Below, in pieces: positions 1 to 7,174 of a stretch of 17,102 bases of DNA. Source of the stretch: Pirellulales bacterium. GTDB lineage: Bacteria; Planctomycetota; Planctomycetia; Pirellulales; Thermoguttaceae. A program made the position numbers and the translations under genes. Location of the stretch: contig DAOWNK010000030.1 of the NCBI GenBank assembly GCA_030642635.1, positions 1-17,102 on the forward strand, given 5' to 3'. A model generated the notes under the pieces. That model worked only from the letters and a program-made list of their open reading frames with translations. It was not told the DNA's origin and ran no database searches. Positions within the stretch are counted from its first letter, which is position 1. Each line of letters starts with the position of its first letter.

Positions 1-150
1 GTCATCAGGCTTCCCCACACGGTCTGTCGTGCCGCAGTACCAGTCCGGCTGAGCACAGCGATCCTGGAGCGGGCCGGGAAAATCACCGACGCCCTGGACG
101 GCGCCGCCATGAAAGTGGATTATGTACGGGTCTACAAGAAAAAACAGTAG
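1..150 (+). CDS. 3' end of a GH16-like glycoside hydrolase gene (partial, possibly frameshifted)
   Basis: This is the tail of a gene that enters from the left edge and stops at TAG 148-150. The last residues, AMKVDYVRVYKKKQ, resemble the C-terminal strand of GH16 (laminarinase/agarase-like) enzymes, which often end in VDYVRVY. Upstream of about position 90 the reading frame is less convincing. The +1 frame gives VVPQY near 38-52 and SWSGPGK near 67-90, which also look like the GH16 C-terminus, but an in-frame TGA separates them. The 3' end may therefore carry one or more frameshifts, or the edge of the window may contain sequence errors. Oxidoreductase A starts 68 bases downstream on the same strand. 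Family assignment rests on a short segment only; a LamG-like or other beta-sandwich protein is possible. Confidence 0.45.
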   Translation, partial: VIRLPHTVCRAAVPVRLSTAILERAGKITDALDGAAMKVDYVRVYKKKQ

Positions 151-218
151 GGTCGGCTGAATCGCTGCAAGGCAAAACTGCTGCACAACCAATAAAATCT
201 CCAAAAGGAGTAAGCCAC

Positions 219-1568
219 ATGAAGTCGACCAGACGCGATTTCCTGAGGACGTCAGCCAGTATTGTTGCCGCCGGCACTGCAGTACCTTATTTTCGGAGCA
301 GCTCGCACGCCAAGGCCGAATCGAAAAACGATCGGCCGGTCGTGGCGCTGATCGGTGCTGGTGTGTCCACCTCCTGGGTCGGTCTCTACCGACAGTCGCG
401 CTCCCAGGGACGCGGCTCCTTCCTCGGCCACGAGGCGGCCCGCTTCGGTGACGTGGTTGCCTGTTGTGACGTGGACCGTACGCATGCCGAGAGCTTTGCC
501 GCCCGCTATGATGGGAAGTGCGAAATCTACAAAGATTTTCGTAACGTGCTCGACCGGAAGGACGTGGAAGCCGTAATCATCGCCACGCCCGGTCACTGGC
601 ATACTGCAATCTCCATCGCGGCCATGAAAGCAGGCAAGGACGTCTACTGCGAAAAACCGCTCACGTTGACCATCGACGAAGGTAAGCTGATTTGCAAGGC
701 AGCCGAGCAGACCGGCCGGGTGTTCCAGGTCGGCACACAGCAGCGCAGCGAGTACAACGGCATATTCCTCAAGGCGGTGGCCTTAGCACGCAGCGGCCGG
801 CTAGGAAAAAAACTGACGGTAACTTCCGCCACTATGTGGGGCGGGCGAGGTGGTCCGTTCAACAACGAGGTTCCACCAAAGCACTTGGACTGGGACTTCT
901 GGCTGGGTCAGGCCCCGAAAGTCCCCTATTGTCCCCAGCGGTGCCACCTCAACTTCCGCTGGTGGCTGGAATACTCCGGTGGTCAGGTGACCGACTGGGG
1001 CGTCCACTTCGTGGACATCGCCCAGTGGGCCCTGGGTTGCGAAAACACCGGACCCGTGGTGATCGAAGGAACCGGCGAGTTTCCAAACATCCCCAACGGG
1101 TACAACACGGCCGTTACGTTCGACTGCACCCTGACGTTCGCCGGTGGTTCCAAGATCGTCTTCCATAGTGTGCCCAAGGGCGAGTCGAAGGGCGTGTTGA
1201 TCGAAGGGGACAAAGGCCGGATATTCGTCAACCGGGGTCGCCTGAGCGGTAAGCCAATCGAAGAACTCACCAACAGCGACAAGGATTGGCTCGATCAGGA
1301 AGTGATCAAACTCTACAAGGGCAAGAAGCCGGGCAACCACATGGCCAACTTCTTCGGGTGCATCAAGGATCACTCGCTGCCGATCTCAGACGTGTTCACG
1401 CACCACCGCTCCGTCAGTTCCTGCCACCTGTCGAACATTGCCATGCTGCTCGGGCGCAAGCTGCGGTGGGATCCGGCCAAGGAAGACTTCATCGGTGACG
1501 ACGAGGCCAGCGCAATGCGCAGCCGCCAGCAACGAGAGCCATACACCATCGAGCGATTGACTTCCTGA
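219..1568 (+). CDS. Tat-exported Gfo/Idh/MocA family oxidoreductase (paralogue A)
   Basis: A 449-residue NAD(P)-dependent sugar or cyclitol oxidoreductase-like protein. AAGGAG at 205-210 sets the start 8 bases downstream. The N-terminus has a twin-arginine signal (STRRDFL, residues 3-9, then a hydrophobic stretch to about 25), so export in the folded state is expected. Family hallmarks are the ATPGHWH strand (122-128), the EKP motif carrying the catalytic lysine (145-147), and a VHFVD segment with His263 and Asp266. The Rossmann glycine loop is unusual: VALIGAGVST (42-51) is followed by an insertion before GRGSFLGH (64-71). The usual compact GxGxxG is absent. It is closely related along its length to the protein at 4697-6106, with a nearly identical C-terminus. 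Reaction type is well supported by family; the substrate is unknown. Confidence 0.93.
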   Translation: MKSTRRDFLRTSASIVAAGTAVPYFRSSSHAKAESKNDRPVVALIGAGVSTSWVGLYRQSRSQGRGSFLGHEAARFGDVVACCDVDRTHAESFAARYDGKCEIYKDFRNVLDRKDVEAVIIATPGHWHTAISIAAMKAGKDVYCEKPLTLTIDEGKLICKAAEQTGRVFQVGTQQRSEYNGIFLKAVALARSGRLGKKLTVTSATMWGGRGGPFNNEVPPKHLDWDFWLGQAPKVPYCPQRCHLNFRWWLEYSGGQVTDWGVHFVDIAQWALGCENTGPVVIEGTGEFPNIPNGYNTAVTFDCTLTFAGGSKIVFHSVPKGESKGVLIEGDKGRIFVNRGRLSGKPIEELTNSDKDWLDQEVIKLYKGKKPGNHMANFFGCIKDHSLPISDVFTHHRSVSSCHLSNIAMLLGRKLRWDPAKEDFIGDDEASAMRSRQQREPYTIERLTS

Positions 1569-1601
1569 TTGGCAAGCCAACAAACAATATCCCATTTCTC
1601 C

Positions 1602-1607
1602 GAGGAG
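1602..1607 (+). promoter_or_regulatory. Ribosome binding site that selects a GTG start
   Basis: GAGGAG lies 7 bases before the GTG at 1615 but 16 bases before the next in-frame ATG at 1624. The GTG is therefore the better start for the TIM-barrel gene. Confidence 0.7.
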
Positions 1608-1614
1608 CCGTGCC

Positions 1615-2529
1615 GTGAGAGACATGATCGACCGCCGCCGTTTTCTGAGAACCACCGGGGTTCTAACCACCGGGATCGGGCTGACTGGCCTGGGCGGCTC
1701 ACGCCCGTTGGCTGCCGCAGTGAAGCTTGCCAACGGCGCTCCCCATGCCGAGAAGCTGGGCTGGCGTCTTGGGGCATTGTTCAACTGCTTTCGTCGCCCC
1801 ATCTTCTACGAGGCGATCGACAAGGTCGCTTCGTTGGGCCTTCGGTACATCGAGGGCGGCTCGCGCCCGACACTCAGCAAGGAAAGGCCCGACGTACACC
1901 TCGACCAGTCGATGTCACAACAACTCCGCAAGGAACTCAAGGGCCGACTGGCCGACGCCGGGGTCAAGTTTGTCAGTTACTACTCGAACAAACTTTCCAG
2001 TAACGAGGAGGAATGCCGCAAGGAGTTCGAGTTCGCCAAGGACATGGGCATCGAGACGTTGGTTTCCGAACCTCCGCCCGAGGCGTTAGACATAATTGAG
2101 GGTCTCTGCGACGAGTACCGTATCAACGTGGCGATCCATAACCATGCACCGCCGTCTCACTATTGGAATCCCGAGACCGTGCTGAAGGTCTGCAAAGGCC
2201 GCAGCAAGCGTATCGGCGCGTGTGGCGACACCGGACACTGGATGCGCTCGACCGTCAATCCGGTCGAGGCGATCGAGAAGCTGGGATCACGGATTATCTC
2301 CTTCCATTTCAAGGACATGAACAAGTACGGCCGCCTGGACGCCCACGAAGTGCCTTGGGGCACCGGTAAGGGAAACATCAAGGGAATGATGGAGGAGGTT
2401 CATCGCCAGGGCATCAAGCCTTTGTTCATCATGGAGTACCACTATCACGGGCCGAATTTGCCGGCCGAACTCGCCCAGTGTGTCGAGTACTTCGACAAAG
2501 TGGCCGCCGATTTGCTCGCCAAACGCTGA
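1615..2529 (+). CDS. Tat-exported xylose-isomerase-like TIM-barrel protein (sugar isomerase/epimerase family)
   Basis: A 304-residue protein of the AP endonuclease 2/xylose-isomerase-like TIM-barrel superfamily. Members isomerise or epimerise sugars and inosose-type cyclitols using a bound divalent metal. The N-terminus has a twin-arginine signal (DRRRFL, residues 6-11, hydrophobic to about 28). Candidate metal or catalytic residues are Glu152, His175 and His177 (AIHNH), Asp205 and His208 (GDTGHW), His231 (FHFKD) and Glu274 (IMEYHYHG). The order E, H, D/H, H, E is typical of the fold. It begins 46 bases after oxidoreductase A on the same strand, and such isomerases are often paired with Gfo/Idh/MocA enzymes, so its substrate may be the keto-sugar made by that partner. 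The substrate is inferred, not seen. Start codon is GTG. Confidence 0.88.
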   Translation: MRDMIDRRRFLRTTGVLTTGIGLTGLGGSRPLAAAVKLANGAPHAEKLGWRLGALFNCFRRPIFYEAIDKVASLGLRYIEGGSRPTLSKERPDVHLDQSMSQQLRKELKGRLADAGVKFVSYYSNKLSSNEEECRKEFEFAKDMGIETLVSEPPPEALDIIEGLCDEYRINVAIHNHAPPSHYWNPETVLKVCKGRSKRIGACGDTGHWMRSTVNPVEAIEKLGSRIISFHFKDMNKYGRLDAHEVPWGTGKGNIKGMMEEVHRQGIKPLFIMEYHYHGPNLPAELAQCVEYFDKVAADLLAKR

Positions 2530-2606
2530 TGAAAGTTGTAAATTTGTTCAGAATACTTCCGACAACATCGTTTTCACTAACGTCATAACAACTAAAGGAG
2601 AACGTC
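2530..2606 (+). other. AT-rich gap before the DJ-1-like gene
   Basis: This 77-base gap is visibly richer in A and T than the flanking genes and ends in AAAGGAG (2594-2600), the ribosome binding site for the next gene. No convincing terminator or promoter pair was found, so read-through from the upstream genes is likely. Confidence 0.4.
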
Positions 2607-3284
2607 ATGTTCAAACACGAACCAAAAAAGATCAGTCGTCGTCGGGCATTGGCCGCTTCGTTTGGGGCCGCCGGCATTGCAACACTTGGTAGCACGCAAG
2701 CCCTGGCGGCGTCGTGGCCGGCCGGCCGGCTCAAGGGCAAGCGGGTGCTGGTCTGCATCGGCGAGTTCAGCGAGGGGCTGGAAACCTACTACCTGGTCTA
2801 CCGACTGGTGGAAGAAGGGGCCGTGCCGGTTGTGGCTGCCGCGAGCGTCAAGCGGTTGCAAATGGTCGTACACGACTTCGACCCGCAGTACTCCAACTAC
2901 ACCGAAAAGCCGGGCTACAAAATCAAGACCGATGTGGCCTACAAGGACGTCAATCCGGCCGACTACGACGGGCTGTTGATTCCCGGTGGTCGCGGGCCGG
3001 AAGAAATTCGTCAATACGACGACGTGCTCAAAATCGTGCGTTACTTCATGGATAAGAAGCTCCCGCTGGGCGCGATGTGCCACGGCGTAATGCTCTTGTA
3101 CACCGGCAGGACAATCAAAGGGCGTCGCATGGCCGCCTATCACGGCATCCGTGCCGACATCGAGTCGGCCGGTGGAGTATTCGTCGACAAGCCGGCGGTG
3201 GTAGACGGCGCGCTGGTCACCTCTCGCGGTTGGCCCGACTTGCCATACTTCATGCCGAAGTTCCTGGAGGTGCTGGCGCAATGA
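2607..3284 (+). CDS. Tat-exported DJ-1/PfpI family protein
   Basis: A 225-residue protein with the DJ-1/PfpI (class I glutamine-amidotransferase-like) fold. AAAGGAG at 2594-2600 supports the start. A twin-arginine leader (ISRRRALAAS, residues 9-18) is followed by a hydrophobic stretch ending near QALA at 31-34. The core contains KRVLVCIGEF (45-54) with nearby glutamates (56, 59), DGLLIPGGRGPE (121-132) and the nucleophile elbow GAMCHGVMLL with Cys158 and His159. Known relatives include deglycase/glyoxalase-like enzymes, chaperones, proteases and isonitrile hydratases, so family membership does not fix a reaction. Export is odd for the family. The gene overlaps the sulfatase start by four bases (ATGA), which implies translational coupling. 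A role on reactive carbonyl or keto-sugar products is a plausible guess only. Confidence 0.88.
   Translation: MFKHEPKKISRRRALAASFGAAGIATLGSTQALAASWPAGRLKGKRVLVCIGEFSEGLETYYLVYRLVEEGAVPVVAAASVKRLQMVVHDFDPQYSNYTEKPGYKIKTDVAYKDVNPADYDGLLIPGGRGPEEIRQYDDVLKIVRYFMDKKLPLGAMCHGVMLLYTGRTIKGRRMAAYHGIRADIESAGGVFVDKPAVVDGALVTSRGWPDLPYFMPKFLEVLAQ
3266..3270 (+). promoter_or_regulatory. Ribosome binding site for the sulfatase inside the DJ-1-like gene
   Basis: GGAGG lies 10 bases before ATG 3281, within the last codons of the upstream gene. With the ATGA overlap it fixes the sulfatase start and rules out the longer open frame that begins at 3077. Confidence 0.7.
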
Positions 3285-4684
3285 CTACACTACACCACCG
3301 ATACTTACCCGTTCTCTTGGCCGTCGTGGTCGGATGGTTTGGTTCAATCACATCGAGCTTCGAGGCCACGGCTGCTGAAATCACGCAACCCAACGTGGTT
3401 GTTATCTTCGCAGACGATTTGGGCTACGGCGACCTGGGGTGTTTTGGCCATCCAACGTTTAAGACACCGGCTTTGGATCGCATGGCCGCAGAAGGAGTGC
3501 GGCTGACGGACTTCTACGTGCCGGTTCCGTATTGCGCTCCTTCGAGGGCAACGATCTTAACCGGGCGATACCCGTTCCGCCACGGCTTGGTCCATAACCC
3601 GTGTCCGGACGTCGGTCCCAAGGCCGACGATCGCGGCATTGCCGACTCGGAAATTACGCTTGGCGAGTCGCTTCAGGCCGCCGGATACGCCACATGCTGC
3701 ATCGGCAAATGGCACCTTGGGCACAAGCCGCAGTTTTATCCGTGCCGTCACGGCTTCGATGAATACTTCGGCATCCTGTACTCCAACGACATGCGCCCGG
3801 TTGAGTTGATCGACGGCGAAAAGGTTGTCGAGTACCCGGTAATTCAGCCGCTGTTGACAAAAAAGTACACGCAGCGTGCTCTACGGTTCATCGAGAAAAA
3901 CAAGTCTAAACCGTTCCTGCTTTACTTGGCCCATGCAATGCCGCACAAGCCGTTAGCCGCATCGGAGGATTTTTACAAAAAGACCGGTGCAGGTCTCTAC
4001 GGCGACGTGATTGCGGAACTGGATTGGTCCGTCGGCCAAGTCCTCTCGAAACTGAAAGAACTGGACCTGGATGAACGAACGCTGGTGATTTTCACCTCGG
4101 ATAATGGTCCATGGTTCGGCGGCAGTACCGGAGGACTGCGCGGAATGAAAGCCCGGACATGGGAGGGTGGCATTCGGGTGCCGATGATCGCCCGCTGGCC
4201 GGGCAAAATCTCTGCCGGTCGTATTTGCCATGCTCTCGCCGGCACGATTGATGTATTTCCTACAATATTGAAAGCCGCCGGCATCGCATTGCCGGATGAT
4301 CGGGCAATCGACGGCCGAGACATCATGCCGATGTTGACTTCCGACGCACCCACTCCACACGAGTCGCTGGTGGCGATGCACGGCCAACGTTTGATGACCG
4401 TCCGCAGCGGCAAGTGGAAACTACACATCTTCCCACCTGGCGGGCTGCAATATCGCGAGAAAGTGGATGATTGGGTCGACCCGCGCGGGCCGGACGGAGT
4501 AACGATAATCGCCCAGCACGAGCAATGTAAGCCCGATCAATACCCGGGTGTCTTGACCGGCGATCTACCCAAAAAAATGATGCTGTTCAACATCGACACT
4601 GATCCGGCCGAGCAGCACGATGTTTCCGATAAGCACCCCGAGGTAGTTGAGCGTCTCAAAGGTATCTACAATCGTATTTTTTAG
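3281..4684 (+). CDS. Secreted type I sulfatase
   Basis: A 467-residue formylglycine-dependent sulfatase that would hydrolyse a sulfate ester, probably on a polysaccharide or oligosaccharide. The signal peptide is Sec-type (hydrophobic residues 9-22, likely cleavage near ATAA 29-32). The sulfatase signature is complete: metal ligands DD at 45-46, the CAPSR core with Cys85 (formylglycine precursor) and Arg89, LTGR at 93-96, GKWHLG with Lys143 and His145, His222 (MPHKP), SDNG with Asp274 and Asn275, and Lys290. Length is normal for the family. The frame is open upstream to 3077, but the ATGA overlap and GGAGG at 3266-3270 support 3281. Its activity needs a maturase for the active-site cysteine; none is encoded here. 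It sits between the DJ-1-like gene and oxidoreductase B in a tight run. Substrate sulfate position cannot be read. Confidence 0.95.
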   Translation: MTTLHHRYLPVLLAVVVGWFGSITSSFEATAAEITQPNVVVIFADDLGYGDLGCFGHPTFKTPALDRMAAEGVRLTDFYVPVPYCAPSRATILTGRYPFRHGLVHNPCPDVGPKADDRGIADSEITLGESLQAAGYATCCIGKWHLGHKPQFYPCRHGFDEYFGILYSNDMRPVELIDGEKVVEYPVIQPLLTKKYTQRALRFIEKNKSKPFLLYLAHAMPHKPLAASEDFYKKTGAGLYGDVIAELDWSVGQVLSKLKELDLDERTLVIFTSDNGPWFGGSTGGLRGMKARTWEGGIRVPMIARWPGKISAGRICHALAGTIDVFPTILKAAGIALPDDRAIDGRDIMPMLTSDAPTPHESLVAMHGQRLMTVRSGKWKLHIFPPGGLQYREKVDDWVDPRGPDGVTIIAQHEQCKPDQYPGVLTGDLPKKMMLFNIDTDPAEQHDVSDKHPEVVERLKGIYNRIF

Positions 4685-4688
4685 GAGG
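4683..4688 (+). promoter_or_regulatory. Ribosome binding site overlapping the sulfatase stop codon
   Basis: AGGAGG shares two bases with the TAG at 4682-4684 and lies 8 bases before ATG 4697. The packing suggests the sulfatase and oxidoreductase B are translated from one message. Confidence 0.75.
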
Positions 4689-4696
4689 AACATTCC

Positions 4697-6106
4697 ATGA
4701 ATCAATCAAAATCCACCCGTCGTGATTTTTTGAAAGGCTCGGCAGGCATCGTTGCCGCCGGTACAACCGTACCTTATTTCTGGAGCAGTTCGCAGGCCGA
4801 GGCCGAATCGAAAAACGATCGGCTCAATGTGGCCGCCATCGGTGTTAGCACCTATACACCACATTGGGGTCACAAGGAACCTTTCGACGGTCAAGGCTCG
4901 TATATCGGCCATCGGGCCGGCCAACTCGGCAACATGGTCGCCTGCTGCGACGTAAACCGCAAACATGCCGAGCGATTCGCATCCAGTTACGACGGCAAAT
5001 GCGATATCTACGGCGACTTCCGCAAGCTGCTCGAACGAAAAGACGTAGACGCGGTGACCATCGGAACGCCCGACCACTGGCACACAGCCATTGCCATTGC
5101 GGCGATGAATGCCGGCAAGGACGTCTACTGCGAAAAACCGCTAACGCTGACCATCGATGAAGGCAAGCAAATTCGCCGGGTTGTTAAGGAGACCGGCCGG
5201 GTGTTCCAGGTCGGCACGCAGCAGCGGAGCGAGTACGGACTGAAGTTCCTAAAGGCGGTTGCACTTGCCCGAAGCGGACGGCTGGGTAAGAAACTCCATG
5301 CAATCAGTTCGGTCGGCTGGCCCGATTTTGAGCGGGAAAAAACCAGTTGGGGACCGTTTGAAAACACCACTCCACCGAAGGAGCTCGACTGGGACTTCTG
5401 GCTCGGCCGGGCACCAAAAGTCCCATACACCAAGCAGCGGTGCGACTTCGACTTCCGATGGTGGTTCGAGTACTCCGGCGGCCAGGTGACCGACTGGGGT
5501 GTACATCACACGGATATCGCACTGTGGGCGCTGGGCGGCGAGAATACCGGTGTGGTGCAGGTCGAGGGGAAAGGCGTTTTGCCGCTGTTTGCCGGGAGTG
5601 ATGTAAACGTAATCGACTTCCTGAACGGGCGGGCAAAACTGCCCAACAGCTATAACGTGGCCCATTCGTTCGACTGTTTGCTCACGATTCCGAACGGCAA
5701 TACGATCAACCTGGTAAGCGGAAAGAACGAATTGATCATCGCAGGCGAGCAGGGCAAAATCCGCGTCAACCGCGGCGGACTGACCGGCCGGCCGATCGAA
5801 GAGCTTTCCGAGAAAGACAAAGAATGGCTCGACCAGGAGATTGTCAAACTATGCAAAGGTAAACGGCCGGGCAACCACATGCAAAATTTCTTCGAGTGCA
5901 TCAAGGACCGCTCACAGCCGATCTCCGACGTCTTTACCCATTGCAACTCGGTAAACGCCTGTCACATGGCCAACATAACCATGCTGCTGGGGCGCAAACT
6001 GCGGTGGGACCCGGCCAAGGAAGACTTCATCGGCGACGCCCAGGCCAGTGCGATGCTCAGCCGCCGACAGCGGGAGCCGTATACTATCGAGAAGATGACC
6101 TCTTAA
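4697..6106 (+). CDS. Tat-exported Gfo/Idh/MocA family oxidoreductase (paralogue B)
   Basis: A 469-residue paralogue of the protein at 219-1568. It has a twin-arginine signal (STRRDFL, residues 6-12), the GTPDHWH strand (123-129), EKP (146-148) and VHHTD with His270 and Asp273. The nucleotide loop is again atypical: VAAIGVST (45-52), a 12-13 residue insertion, then GQGSYIGH (65-72), where the normal fold has a short GxGxxG. Compared with A it lacks the GAG triplet and has about 12 extra residues near 306-325 (a segment containing LFAGSDVNVIDFLNG). The last 40 residues are nearly identical in A and B, ending in QREPYTIE plus four residues. Only 12 bases separate it from the sulfatase. A terminator follows at 6182-6210, so this is the last gene of the plus-strand unit. 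A different substrate from A is possible but not shown. Confidence 0.93.
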   Translation: MNQSKSTRRDFLKGSAGIVAAGTTVPYFWSSSQAEAESKNDRLNVAAIGVSTYTPHWGHKEPFDGQGSYIGHRAGQLGNMVACCDVNRKHAERFASSYDGKCDIYGDFRKLLERKDVDAVTIGTPDHWHTAIAIAAMNAGKDVYCEKPLTLTIDEGKQIRRVVKETGRVFQVGTQQRSEYGLKFLKAVALARSGRLGKKLHAISSVGWPDFEREKTSWGPFENTTPPKELDWDFWLGRAPKVPYTKQRCDFDFRWWFEYSGGQVTDWGVHHTDIALWALGGENTGVVQVEGKGVLPLFAGSDVNVIDFLNGRAKLPNSYNVAHSFDCLLTIPNGNTINLVSGKNELIIAGEQGKIRVNRGGLTGRPIEELSEKDKEWLDQEIVKLCKGKRPGNHMQNFFECIKDRSQPISDVFTHCNSVNACHMANITMLLGRKLRWDPAKEDFIGDAQASAMLSRRQREPYTIEKMTS

Positions 6107-6111
6107 TACTT

Positions 6112-6176
6112 GTAGGGTGCGTGAAACGCACCACAAGACACGAGATATGGTAGAAGGTGCGTTTCACGCACCCTAC
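6112..6176. repeat. REPIN-like inverted pair of GTAG-headed hairpins
   Basis: Two 21-base arms, 6112-6132 and 6156-6176, are perfect reverse complements across a 23-base spacer. Each arm is itself a hairpin: a GTAG head followed by GGTGCGT, a three-base loop (GAA on the left arm) and ACGCACC. The pair can form one long hairpin or two small ones. GTAG plus a short palindrome is the known layout of REP sequences acted on by RAYT (TnpA-REP) transposases, and two REPs in inverted orientation form a REPIN. A related single copy is at 10148-10168. Assignment to a RAYT-mobilised family is inference; no such transposase is in the window. Confidence 0.75.
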
Positions 6177-6181
6177 GAGAT

Positions 6182-6210
6182 GCCCCTGCATGGCAATGCG
6201 GGGGCTTTTT
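6182..6210 (+). terminator. Intrinsic terminator after the plus-strand cluster
   Basis: GCCCCTGCAT (6182-6191) pairs with ATGCGGGGGC (6196-6205) across a GGCA loop, giving ten pairs with one T-G wobble. Five T residues follow at once (6206-6210). It lies 75 bases after the stop of oxidoreductase B. On the minus strand no T run follows the stem, so it should act mainly on plus-strand transcription. Confidence 0.9.
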
Positions 6211-6233
6211 ACCACCTACCACCTACCGCATAC

Positions 6234-7115
6234 CTATTCCCGTACGCTCGGCTTATCCGGCCCCGGGAAGTCGTCCGGCACGGTTTGCGTTACCTTGCCG
6301 GTGGCGGCCCACTCGGCGCCGCGCTGGAACGTGACGATAAACGCCACGCTACGAAGCTGTTTTGGGGCATGTCCAAGCACCGTATGGAATACGCGGCCAT
6401 TGCCGTATTGGATCGTCATCAACATCGGTTCGTGCCGGCCTGTGCCCTTTTTGTCCTTGGGCGAAAATGAAGTAGCCAGCACGGTCAGGTTCTTCGCCGG
6501 GCCGCGTAGCCGGTTGTAAAGCTCGTCGGCCGAGTGCATAAACACATTCGGCAGGCCCTTGGTAATCGGGTGGTCCGCCCGGCGGACGACAAGCTGGTAC
6601 TCGTGCTGCGGTCCGTGCGACCCGCCGGGGCCGGGCGTCATGTCGCGGACGATTTTTCCATCTTGCCAATACACATACGGGCCGTCTTTTTCGTTTCTGC
6701 CGCCCCAGCCGCCCAGGGCGATCATTAAATTGTATTCTTTCCAGCCGGGAAACGCGTTGTCGGCCGAATGATAGATGACCAGCCCGCCGCCGCCTTCCAT
6801 GTAATCGACCAGCGCCTTATTTGTTTCTTCCGGCCACGGATCGCCGCCAAAACCGTAGTTGCTGACCACCACGTCGTAGGCGGCAAAGTTGGGCTTGAAA
6901 CCGCTAAGATCATGGCCCTTGGGTGGTGAAGTGGCCACGTCGACCGCGAACAAACCGGTCTGTTCCAAATACTGCTTCAACAGCGGCGTGGTCTTTTTCC
7001 AATCGTGGTTGTTTTGTCCGTCAACGATCAGCGCCTTAAGCGGTGGTGCGGCAGTAGCCGCGACAGTCATCACGACACAGATTCCTAGTGCAGCCAGCCA
7101 GTGTTTGTGAAACAT
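6234..7115 (-). CDS. Secreted ThuA-like protein
   Basis: A 293-residue protein with a ThuA (trehalose-utilisation-like) domain, a relative of class I glutamine-amidotransferase folds common in planctomycete sugar loci. The start is ATG at 7115: AGGAAGG just upstream fits it, and the residues that follow form a clear Sec signal (MFHKHWLAALGICVVMTVAA, then TAAPP). An in-frame ATG at 7157 lacks a good ribosome binding site. Typical segments are KALIVDGQNNHDW (27-39), DVVVSNYGFGG (81-91), GGGGLVIYHSADNAFPGW (108-125), HEYQLVVRRADHPITKGLP (171-189) and RVFHTVLGH (241-249). The biochemical role of ThuA domains is not settled; sugar-derivative binding or conversion is assumed from context. It is the last gene of the minus-strand cluster, 59 bases after the glycosidase-like gene, and ends 24 bases from the opposing terminator. 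Confidence 0.9.
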   Translation of the reverse strand: MFHKHWLAALGICVVMTVAATAAPPLKALIVDGQNNHDWKKTTPLLKQYLEQTGLFAVDVATSPPKGHDLSGFKPNFAAYDVVVSNYGFGGDPWPEETNKALVDYMEGGGGLVIYHSADNAFPGWKEYNLMIALGGWGGRNEKDGPYVYWQDGKIVRDMTPGPGGSHGPQHEYQLVVRRADHPITKGLPNVFMHSADELYNRLRGPAKNLTVLATSFSPKDKKGTGRHEPMLMTIQYGNGRVFHTVLGHAPKQLRSVAFIVTFQRGAEWAATGKVTQTVPDDFPGPDKPSVRE

Positions 7116-7123
7116 CGCATTGT

Positions 7124-7129
7124 CCTTCC
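7124..7129 (-). promoter_or_regulatory. Ribosome binding site selecting the ThuA-like start at 7115
   Basis: On the minus strand GGAAGG lies 8 bases before the ATG at 7115. No comparable site precedes the in-frame ATG at 7157. Confidence 0.65.
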
Positions 7130-7174
7130 TGAAAAAAGAAATTTCGGTAAACAACATATTATCACTTAGTTTGC

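Noticed and set aside
801..1373. A 190-residue minus-strand open frame inside oxidoreductase A
   Set aside because: Antisense shadow with no recognisable domain; the plus-strand gene carries all family motifs.
3077..3280. A longer sulfatase reading frame starting at 3077 (535 residues)
   Set aside because: The extra 68 residues lie within the DJ-1-like gene in another frame and are arginine-rich with no domain; ATG 3281 has a ribosome binding site and begins a signal peptide.
6133..6155. Possibility that the inverted pair at 6112-6176 is itself the terminator
   Set aside because: No T run follows either arm, and a better terminator with five T residues lies at 6182-6210.
6215..6233. Short ACCACCT tandem repeats before the ThuA-like stop
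   Set aside because: Only two to three 7-base units; too short to call a repeat element.
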